NCBI RefSeq assembly: GCF_963678635.1
Contig: NC_087063.1
Location: 45,920,101-45,984,100, forward strand
Source: Symsagittifera roscoffensis
Lineage: Eukaryota; Xenacoelomorpha; Acoela; Convolutidae
Direction: 5' to 3'
DNA: 64,000 bases
The stretch's first letter is position 1. Every line of letters begins with the position of its first letter. Below are positions 56,089-64,000 of the stretch, piece by piece. The translations under genes were made by a program, and so were the position numbers. The notes beneath the pieces were generated by a model, which was not told the origin of the DNA, did not search any database, and was given only the letters and a program-made list of their open reading frames with translations.

Positions 56089-56199
56089 GTACCTAGATGG
56101 CCAAAATTTGGCAAATTGACATCGGGAATGGACTTACAACAGCATTTAACGTCCAGCTATGTCTTGGTTTGAAATTTTAGTCATGAAAAACAGGTTTTT

Positions 56200-57250
56200 A
56201 AAAATAGGGCTAAGCACTATGGTAGTTTTTGTGGTGTTTTTGCTGAGCTCAGTTTGGACGTTTAAATTGATGTCTGATTAGGTCTGATTAATCCAAACAA
56301 ACGAGAACAAATCAGAAAAACGTAATTTTGGCGTTTTTCTGATTTGTTCTCGTTTGTTTGAATTAATCAGACCTATCGCGTTGAAAAGATGTGTTATCAG
56401 GCTTTCCAACGATACCAATAAAGTTTTAAAACTCGATATATAACTTGTTCAAACATTTTTTTTAGTTAGCCCTAAAATGGTTTTTAAGAATTTTCTTCGT
56501 TTTTCTGAGCTCACATGCCCTCTATGAGTGAAATATCACAGTTATTCAAGTAAAATTGACTGCTATGAATGTGCTAGACATCTACAGCCGTAACCTGAAA
56601 GAACCGGCAAGGTATGATAATTCTATGATTGTTTTCACTAGACAAAAGTTTTTTGTAAAGTTTGATTTCAACTGAGGTTTTTTTCGTATTTTTGGCTTTT
56701 TTAAATCTTTTTTTTTGTTTTTTGGCCTATCTCAGGCCTATCGGGTTGAATTGATGTGTTATAAGGCTGTCCAACGATACCAATTTAATTTCAAAACTCG
56801 AAGTAAAACTTTTAAGTTAGCTCTAAGCTGATTTTTAATTTTTTTTTTCATTTTTCAGAGCTCATATCCACTCTATGAGTGAAGTATCACTGTTATTCGA
56901 GTAAAAATGACCGATATATTTTTGCTAGACATCTATAACCCTAATTTGAAACAACCAGCAAGATATATTTACCCTATGGCTCCTTTCACTGGACCAAACA
57001 TTTTTGTAAAGTTTGAACTCAAACGAGGTTTTTTTGTTTCTTTGGCGTTTTTTTATTTGTTTTCATTTTTTTTGGGTTTAGCAGGACTATCTGGTTGAAA
57101 TGATGTGTTATTAAGCTTTCCAATGATACCAATATTGTTTAAAAACTCGGAATTTAATTTCGTCAAAATCTTTTTTTAAAGTTAGCCCGAAGGTGTTTCA
57201 GATTAGCAAAACTTTTTTTTTGCATGAAACCTCGTTTATTTTGTCCGAAA
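56200..57250. repeat. Tandem repeat, about 355-bp units x ~3
   Basis: CTTTCCAACGATACCAATA-like blocks at 56401, 56767 and 57115, and CTCTATGAGTGAA.TATCAC blocks at 56520 and 56870, mark the units. Non-coding. Confidence 0.75.
56281..56373. repeat. Near-perfect 42-bp inverted repeat (hairpin) with 9-nt loop
   Basis: Left arm 56281-56322, loop TAATTTTGG (56323-56331), right arm 56332-56373. The arms differ at one base (ATCC versus ATTC). The first unit of the 355-bp repeat carries it; the other units do not. Confidence 0.9.
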
Positions 57251-57960
57251 CTCAGCAATTAAACTTGATATTTTTTCTAGAGGAACATTAAGGGCAAAAT
57301 AAGGCCTATTCTTTTGCTTAGATAACCTTAAACTTCAAAATCAAAACTTTCTCTGCTAATAAATTTTTTCTTTAACTGACTCTAGCCAAAAAAACTTTTC
57401 TCATGAAAGGTTGCAATCAAGGCAAATTACATGATATTGATCTCAGAGGAACAAGAAAGACAAATTACTGCGTCTGTAAGAGCTTAGATAAACAATAAAA
57501 AATTAAGATCCAATTTTTTCTCTGGGAGTCTTATTTTTTTAAATTTAAGTCAGCCTAGCAAAAAAGTTTTATTGTTGAAAGAGTGTTAAAATTTTCTACA
57601 ATTGAGACCAATGTTGATATCAGAGGAAAATTTATGACAAATAATTACATCTATGAAATCTTAGGTAACAATTAAATTTGAAAAAAAAAAGATATAAATA
57701 ATAAATAGTTAAATGAATTACTCGAGTTGGATTATTTTTTGGTGCCTCTCAGTTCACCCTGTTTTTGTACAGGGCTCTCCAGGAGCGCCAACGGGGAAGC
57801 GGGCACCATCGGTCCCAAAAACTTTTTTTGGCCTAGTTTTCTTTTTTTGTGAGAAAGCTTTCTCTTTTTTGGAACTTGAAGTTCTCATCTTTTTTTTTCG
57901 AAGCCAAGGCTTTCTCTTTTTTTATAATATAGTTGTTAAACAACAAATAAGTGCAAAAAG
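57251..57960. other. Non-coding stretch between two repeat arrays
   Basis: A- and T-rich sequence with a short GC-richer patch (57770-57820, CAGGGCTCTCCAGGAGCGCC). No gene recognised. Confidence 0.5.
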
Positions 57961-58470
57961 TGAATTGTAGGCAACTAAGCCCCTCCTAGCACAACTAAGG
58001 CTTATGGAGGCACAAAGTCAAAAACAACTCACCCAATCACTCAACTACGCCCCTCCTAGCACAACTAAGGCTTATGGAGGCACAAAGTCAAGTGATCAAA
58101 ATCAATATACGGCAAGAACAACAACAATCAACTGCAAAGGATGAATTGTAGGCAACGAAGCCCCTCCAAGCACAACTAAGGCTTATGGAGGCACAAAGTC
58201 AAAAACAACTCACCCAATCACTCAACTACGCCCCTCCTAGCACAAATAAGGCTTATGGAGGCACAAAGTCAAGTGATCAAAATCAATATACGGCAACAAA
58301 ACTGCAAAGGATGAATTGTAGGCAACTAAGCCCCTCCTAGCACAACTAAGGCTTATGGAGGCACAAAGTCAAAAACAACTCACCCGATCACTCAACTAAG
58401 CCCCTCCTAGCACAACTAAGGCTTATGGAGGCACAAAGTCAAGTGATCTAATCAATATACTGCACGAAAA
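57961..58470 (+). repeat. Left array of the dimeric satellite (three dimers)
   Basis: TGAATTGTAGGCAAC recurs at 57961, 58142 and 58312. Each dimer holds two copies of CCCCTCCTAGCACAACTAAG followed by GCTTATGGAGGCACAAAGTC, the first trailing into ACAACTCACCC, the second into AAGTGATC and CAATATACGGCA. CCTCC and GGAGG can pair as a short stem. The last dimer has variants (CCCGATCAC, GTGATCTAATC) also found in the right array. Confidence 0.93.
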
Positions 58471-58899
58471 AATTACAGCACGAAATACCAAGGTCATACG
58501 TAAATTAACTGTATTTATCGGAAATTTTAAGTCAACAAAAAATAACGAACTATCATAATTTTCGGTATTTGAAAGCAGAATTAAATGTCATATAGTACGC
58601 AACAATGAAAACATTAAGAAGTCAACTTTAAAATGGCGCCTGAACAATTTGTGAGCTTTGTTTCAATCTCTCAGTTTTTTTTTCACACACTTCTTTGTTT
58701 ACCTGGAAATTCATTTGTTGTGACCTTGGTTTTCTAGCTATGAGTTCTTGCAAGAACATAGTGGTAAAAAAATGGTTTTACAATGCTTTAACAAAGGGTT
58801 TAACAAGTGTACAGGGTTGTAACATAGCTTTTAAGGAACAGAATTTCTACGGAACGATAGTTTGGACTTACAGAGATTTTAGGGAACGAGAGTTTTTGT
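58471..58899. other. Flank between left array and recombinase
   Basis: AT-rich, no gene recognised. It would hold the 3' end and left terminus of the putative mobile element. Confidence 0.4.
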
Positions 58900-60033
58900 T
58901 CAATATTTTTCAGATCCTTTTTTTATCCAGTCACTTATTTGTTTGAAAATGACCCTGACCTGATCAAGTTTCAAGTTGAAGCCAGGAACTTCACTTCTCG
59001 TGATGGCTCTGCTCAAATTAAAGTTCTCTTCTAACAAGTTTTTCAAAAAAACTTGAGCAAGATAATTTCGTCCCTCATCATCTAATATGTACTTCTGCGT
59101 TGTTCTCTGTTTTCGTTTCTTGATGAAGAGTGAAATTTCTTTTTCACTGGGGAGTTCTATCATTCTGTTGTCTTTAGTCGATGAGTCGCTAGAATGGCTG
59201 TCTTCCGAGGCATCGCTGACTTCGCCCTCGCTGGCGTCGTCCTCATCGTCTCTTTTTATTGAGATTTCAAGAGCCAATTGTTCTCTTGGCTTTTTGTCAA
59301 CTACAGCTGTGAGATCCCTGTCCAACAAAGTCGTCATGAACGCACTGTTGCGCTTTTTGTTCTGCGCAACTTCGTATTGTTGCACAGCAACTGCTCGTGA
59401 ATGCCCCATCTGTTGGTCAAGTGCCTGGATAGCTCTAGGGTCATCTACAGTCTCCGCCCAGTGCGAGTTGACTGCCTTGCGGAATCCGTTGGCGTCGAAG
59501 TTGGGAACGTTATGTTGCTTTCGCACTGTACGAGTGTAGCTCTTCATTCTGGATACTACTGCTTCTTTTGTTATCTCCGTTATGCTAGAGTCCAGTGGTG
59601 CAAAAAGCCAGTCCGAAGAATCAAGTTGAAAGAGGGACCTCAGGTTCAGGTACTTTTCGAGGATCTTAAAGTCTGTCTTCTTTATCGTCAGGTACTTCTC
59701 TCCATCAAATTTAAAATTTTTGTGGCTCTCCAGCACCTGGCGATGAATCAAGTTGATCCTCCTATTCTGTCCTTTCCCGGTTCTTATATCCTGGATCTCA
59801 GGCCGCATGAGAGCGATTCTATATAGGCCGTTGGCTTCGTCTACTTCAATTTCCCGCAAGTAGCTTGCTCTCATTTTAATGATGGTGCCTGCTCGAGCTA
59901 ACGTGCGCATGCACAAAAGTGCTATTATGTTGTGCTGGATTTTCCTGAATTGCACTGCGTCTATATTTTGTTCCTCCAACTCAGTTTCTAGATAGTGAGT
60001 GACATTTTCTCTAACTGCACTCAGCTCCTCCAT
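58900..60033 (-). CDS. Tyrosine recombinase (integrase-like), 377 codons
   Basis: From the ATG at 60033: LLCMRTLARAGTIIKM (first catalytic Arg, R47), GKGQNRRINL (beta-hairpin Lys), SSDWLFAPLD, FDANGFRKAVNSHWAET (second Arg, R185), QALDQQMGHSRAVAVQQYEV (H211, nucleophile candidate Y220). This is the R-K-R-H-Y layout of tyrosine recombinases, which cut and rejoin DNA through a phosphotyrosine link. N182 stands where HxxR usually has His. A Ser/Asp/Glu-rich linker and about 70-residue C-terminal extension follow. The frame is open upstream to about 60115 (KSAKGRKHLYNYAEGNSLP), so the true protein is longer. It is Crypton- or DIRS-like in type, class not assignable. The body is intact; the N-terminal DNA-binding region is damaged. 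Confidence 0.88.
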   Translation of the reverse strand: MEELSAVRENVTHYLETELEEQNIDAVQFRKIQHNIIALLCMRTLARAGTIIKMRASYLREIEVDEANGLYRIALMRPEIQDIRTGKGQNRRINLIHRQVLESHKNFKFDGEKYLTIKKTDFKILEKYLNLRSLFQLDSSDWLFAPLDSSITEITKEAVVSRMKSYTRTVRKQHNVPNFDANGFRKAVNSHWAETVDDPRAIQALDQQMGHSRAVAVQQYEVAQNKKRNSAFMTTLLDRDLTAVVDKKPREQLALEISIKRDDEDDASEGEVSDASEDSHSSDSSTKDNRMIELPSEKEISLFIKKRKQRTTQKYILDDEGRNYLAQVFLKNLLEENFNLSRAITRSEVPGFNLKLDQVRVIFKQISDWIKKGSEKY

Positions 60034-60524
60034 TGTTGGCAGTGAGTTTCCCTCCGCGTAATTATAGAGATGTTTTCTGCCTTTTGCAGACTTATTCAGT
60101 ACGTTTTTTTCGATCTCTTATCTCTTGTAACAAGATGTCAAACTCGACAACTTGTTGTTTCCGGCCGTATTAGACGAGAAGAAACTCTGCAAATTTCTGC
60201 AGTTCAGTCAATAGATTTTGCTTCGCCTTAGCAGTTTTGACTGGTCTTGCTATGCTTTCGTATGAGTTTACCCAAACTGCTATTTTGCTCATGTCTTTAA
60301 AGCCTTCACTTAGTACGAGGCATTCCCGGATTAGCTGCAGTTTTGTATTTATATTCTCCTCAGTGAAAAGTGACCCTTCATTCTGCTTGAAGTTTTTGTT
60401 CTTTAAATTCTCGCTAACTACTGTCGAAATTGATGGGTCCTCTTATCATGTCATCGTTTTCGATTTCGTTCGGATGTCCAGGGAGTGGCTTCAATTGCTT
60501 CTTGAGGATCTTTGATACATCCTC
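60034..60524 (-). pseudogene. Broken link between zinc-finger ORF and recombinase (probable core-binding region)
   Basis: Coding-like minus-strand pieces in more than one frame: after the TAG at 60527-60525 the same frame continues EDVSKILKKQLKPLPGHPNE to another TAG; a shifted frame reads LIRECLVLSEGFKDMSKIAV and LLTELQKFAEFLLV to a TAA; then pieces run into KGRKHLYNYAEGNSLPT of the recombinase. The helix-rich character suits a recombinase N-terminal domain. Read together, the SET, zinc-finger and recombinase parts were probably one polyprotein; I give no repaired sequence. Confidence 0.55.
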
Positions 60525-62081
60525 CTAGGTTCTTACTACTGTCCGGTTCTTTCTATGTTCTTGGTGGCGCCAGCTCTGAGAAAAAACGTGAAGACAGTCT
60601 GGTAGTGAGCAGACGTACCGTTTCTCATTCTTTGAGTTCACTGCGTTCCTATTCTGCAGTAAGGTAATTTTTTGAATAACATTCAGTTCTAGACCACAGA
60701 ACTGGTGCTCCTGCATATAGTGACGGCGCAAATGATGGTCTCGACTGAAGTTTCCTTGAGGACAGATCTTGCAGGAAAATAGTCCCCTTTGTTCCTCCAA
60801 ACTTGAACTATCCTCAGGGACGGCTACTGCAACTTCATCTTGTTGTCGTTCCTCCTGGCGGAGTTGGTGTGTGGTTCTTTCCCGAGGTGTTTCTCGGGGA
60901 AACTCTAGTGGGCACCAATTCTCACCACTCATCCCACCTTGCTCCTCGATAATATGCTTCTTGAAAGCCGGGAATTGAGGTTTGCAGGAAATGGCATAGC
61001 ATCCCATACAAATTAGATACTGGTCGTTTCCTGTCATTTTGAAAGAGAATTCATTCCCCGGAAAATATCTTTTCGCGTTTTCGCAGGAAAACCTATGAGG
61101 CTTTATTTCCTCGGGGCACGACAATGGAAAGTCAAATGAAAAGCAGTGCCATTCTTTTGCTTTCCGGGTGAAAACGAACGGTTCTGATATTTTTGATGTT
61201 GTTTCCTTCTGTTTAGATCTCTTCTCCGGTATCTCTTCCACAGTCTTGAATCGCTTTGTGAGGTAGAGCGGCTTTTCTTTGGCTTTTTCATCTGCAATAA
61301 TGGGCTCATCCTCCTCTGGCTCTCCATCACTACTGTCTTCACTGTTGAACCCGAAGCTGGCTGCGAGACTCAGCTCGGTGATTGGTCTTTTGATCAATGG
61401 TGGCGGTATCATTGATCCTTCTTCTGATATCACTTCTTCCTCACTTCCACTCGTCTCCGAAACTAGGGTATGTACAATCTGAGATCCGCTCGCTTTTTGC
61501 CCTTCTTCGGCGCACTGTTTCTGCTCAGCGCGTAAAATTTCCAAGGTTAATGGAGGTTCTTCTTCACTCTCACTTTGATAGTTTTCTCGACTCGTCGTAC
61601 ATTTTCTACAGCTTCTCCAGGGTGCCATCTCGTCTCCATAGTTGTATTCCAGCTCTTCGTTTTCCTCAATCTGTCTGCACGCCTTGAAAACGACATGGCT
61701 TCTCGCATTTTGTATTAGGCGCCTCACGACAAGGTTCAGATTTCAATGATTATCATTCATGAACCTTGCCAGTCCACTTTTTTCAGGGTTTGTGCCGTCT
61801 ATGAATACTACTTTTCGGTCTGTGAAACAGTAGTCGTTTTTTCCTGCTTGTTTCTATTTGTCATATTCTTGTCTTGTTACAAGCCTCCCCCAGTATGCGC
61901 ACACAAACTCTCCCTCCTCAATTCTTTTTCGGGCAAAGAGACCCATCCTCTTGTGACCGGCATCTCCCACGTATATTTTCGTCAAATCGTCCTTGAATAT
62001 AAACTTTCTCGCCGTTGTCTCAAACGTGGCTCTTGCGAATTTCTGTTTTAGGTTGTTCATGTCAATTTTTGATCGGTTCAT
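60525..62081 (-). pseudogene. SET-domain / C2H2 zinc-finger protein with in-frame stops
   Basis: ATG at 62081 opens the frame; it continues unshifted to TAG at 60525 but crosses TAG at 61856-61854 and TGA at 61745-61743. SET features: RMGLFARKRIEEGEFVCAYW, FIDGTNPEKSGLARFMNDNH, ELEYNYGDEMAPW (ELxxxYG, methyl-donor/substrate pocket) and CRKC after it. The SET8/PRDM-like order suggests a lysine methyltransferase. Next come an acidic Ser/Glu region, an unusual CMGC...C...H finger (about 60990), and two C2H2 fingers near the C-terminus (CKICPQGNFSRDHHLRRH, CSLPDCLHVFSQSWRHQEH). The downstream neighbour is the recombinase. Either a decayed copy or a stop-readthrough gene. Confidence 0.8.
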
Positions 62082-62864
62082 GTTTTATCAAGTTTTGATC
62101 GGAATTTCAATTCTCTCTAAAAAAAATCGGATGACTGAATTGATTCTTTTTGTAGAGATTTATGCTGAACACCTTTGGTTACGTGAAATTTTGCTTTTTT
62201 GGAACTTTTTTTGCAAAATTATGAGCCTTCAAAAAGGCTAAAAAACGCAGTAATAAAAATGCAGGTTTTAGAAATGCAGCTCAGAATTTTGATTAGACAT
62301 CAAACAGCACTCTGAAGTCTATTTCAACACAGCACAAACTAGCAGTAAAACATACAAAAGTCCTCTATTATCTCAAAGAAAAGGCAACCTCTTCGATGCA
62401 ATCAACTATTCTAATGCTGAGTGGTCAAAAAAAATAAAGGCAAAATACACCAAGGTGAAAACTATAATTAAGCAAAAATAAATATGAATCAAATAAAACA
62501 ATGGAACGAAAAAAAGAATTGACGCATGTCATATAGATAATGAAATTTTAACACAAAACAAAGAAGAAGATAAATAATAAAGACATCAGCACCCGAAAAC
62601 TAGAAAAAGTTCGAGGGAACAAATTCTAGAAGAACAATACAAAGAAGAAAAACAAAAAAAATGAACAAAGGATAACAGACAGCGAAAAAAATGATTGAAA
62701 TGAGTTTTAGAATAGGAAAACAAAACACAAAAAGGACAACTAAGTCATATAAATGATCTAAGAAGAAACGACAAGATATATACAACAGAACCTAAACAAG
62801 GCAAAAAATAATCAGTAAAACGAATCGTAGAACAAAACAAACAATAGGGAAACAAAACAAACAA
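62082..62864. other. A-rich flank upstream of the SET frame
   Basis: From about 62330 the + strand is dominated by A with some G/C and little T, with repeated GTAGAACAAAACAAACAAT-like and TCTAGAAGAACAA phrases. The same style returns at 63355-63650, beyond the right array. No gene recognised. It would contain the promoter/right terminus of the element. Confidence 0.45.
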
Positions 62865-63348
62865 TCAATATACGGCAACAACAACAATCAACTGCAAAGG
62901 ATGAATTGTAGACAACTAAGCGCCTCCTAGCACAACTAAGGCTTATGGAGGCACAAAGTCATAAACAACTCACCCGATCACTCAACTAAGCCCCTCCTAG
63001 CACAACTAAGGCTTATGGAGGCACAAAGTCAAGTGATCTAATCAATATACGGCAACCAGAACAATAAACTTCAAAGGATGAATTGTAGACAACTAAGCCC
63101 CTCCTAGCACAACTAAGGCTTATGGAGGCACAAAGTCATAAACAACTCACCCGATCACTCAACTAAGCCCCTCCTAGCACAACTAAGGCTTATGGAGGCA
63201 CAAAGTCAAGTGATCAAAATCATTATACGGCAGCAACAACAACAATCAACTGTAAAGGATGAATTGTAGACAACTAAGCCCCTCCTAGCACAACTAAGGC
63301 TTATGGAGGCACAAAGTTATAAACCACTCACCCGATCACTCAACTAAG
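62865..63348 (+). repeat. Right array of the dimeric satellite
   Basis: GATGAATTGTAGACAACTAA recurs at 62901, 63078 and 63259 (period 177-181), with the same CCCCTCCTAGCACAACTAAG dimers in the same orientation as the left array. It differs by GTAGACAAC (left GTAGGCAAC) and GTCATAAAC. It begins within AATCAATATACGGCAAC and stops after CTCAACTAAG. Confidence 0.93.
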
Positions 63349-64000
63349 CAAACATGACATCATCTAGCGAAAAAACAATGGTTTTTTTGAACAATTCTGG
63401 AAGAACCATACTAACAAAAAAACTATCAAAAGACTAAGCAAAGTGATAACATTAAGCAAAATCCAATCAATAGGATGAATCCTAGAAGAACAAAACGAAA
63501 ACAAACAATATGGACCATCAATTAAAACAAAGAAAAAACTGACAGAAGAACAAACCAGCAGAAAAAAAGCAAACATTAAATGATTGGACAATTCCTAGAA
63601 AAAAACAAGAAAATTAAGAAAAAATGAAATTGAAAAAACAAACACACTGTTTGACTTCTCAGCATTAAGAAAAATGATTGCATTTAAAATGTTAGTTTGA
63701 AATCGAGATAATTGAGGAAAATTGTACGTTTATTGCTATTTAGTTTTGTGTTTATTTAGACCTAAGATTTCTTTGAGAGTCGTTTTTTTCATCACAGCTG
63801 CGAAAGATAAACAAAGAACATAATTAATTTAAAAATGGGACATAAAAAACAGTTGATCCAATCGTCTTCCTCTTCCTTCTGTGAGCCCTAAAAATACACT
63901 GAAATTAGTTTTGAAAACTATAGACACACAACCACCTGTAACCTTACAGGTTCTTCTGTCATCTGTAATGCTTTTCTTGTTCACTCTGTTTGCGAAGCTT
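63349..64000. other. Right edge, no gene recognised
   Basis: A-rich to about 63650, containing TCCTAGAAGAACAAAACG similar to 62623-62643, then ordinary AT-rich sequence. No supportable coding region. Confidence 0.5.

Noticed and set aside
57713-57970. 85-codon open frame with a possible leader
   Set aside because: Phe-rich low complexity, runs into the satellite, no homologue recognised.
59087-59826. Long plus-strand open frames of 150 and 141 codons
   Set aside because: They lie wholly antisense to the tyrosine recombinase and show no domain; they reflect the composition of the real gene.
57961-63348. CRISPR-like array
   Set aside because: Units are long dimers without unique spacers in a eukaryotic context.

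Overview
This is invertebrate-looking animal nuclear DNA. It is AT-rich and packed with interspersed repeats, with GT-AG introns up to about 16 kb and two intron-containing metazoan genes. The phylum cannot be named from the window alone. No bacterial genes, CRISPR array or convincing stand-alone tRNA or rRNA gene is seen.

Backbone gene (about 1.5-40.1 kb, + strand). A PFTAIRE-type cyclin-dependent kinase (CDK14/CDK15 group) can be assembled from 12 coding exons whose splice phases all agree: 1568-1613, 9145-9883, 25780-26543, 28230-28396, 28854-28919, 28992-29115, 30154-30368, 30592-30649, 30728-30776, 30848-30896, 39471-39561 and, less surely, 40034-40110. The model is 814 aa: a short conserved start, about 475 residues of low-complexity Q/N/S/H/P-rich sequence, then a complete kinase domain.

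Nested gene (14.8-24.4 kb, - strand). A secreted DNase I lies inside CDK14 intron 2 on the opposite strand. Four shared exons (17172-16991, 16535-16319, 15599-15407, 14967-14847) follow either of two signal-peptide first exons (22653-22485 or 24403-24214), both ending in the same phase. The known catalytic and metal-site residues are present.

Repeats inside the CDK14 introns. They include a LINE reverse transcriptase at the left edge, a decayed BEL/Pao element lacking integrase (3.2-7.4 kb), tRNA-derived SINE-like copies, Tc1/mariner-like non-autonomous elements with TA target duplications, an inverted pair of a 0.5-0.6 kb repeat, tandem duplications, and one dispersed repeat split into three pieces by later insertions (33.7-39.1 kb).

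Right part. After CDK14 come a Ty3/gypsy RT fragment (41.6-42.3 kb), a 5'-truncated LINE (43.4-45.5 kb), a tandem array of a degenerate minus-strand gene family (46.8-56.1 kb), and tandem repeats with a near-perfect 42-bp hairpin (56.2-57.25 kb).

Most unusual region (57.96-63.35 kb). On the minus strand a SET-domain/C2H2 zinc-finger reading frame is followed by a tyrosine recombinase. Both lie between two arrays of the same dimeric ~175-180 bp repeat. The arrays break off at the same phase and share AATCAATATAC at the junctions, as expected if a recombinase-mobilised unit entered a once continuous array. The SET part keeps one frame across in-frame stops, so this copy is either a decayed member of a SET-zinc finger-recombinase element or is translated unusually.
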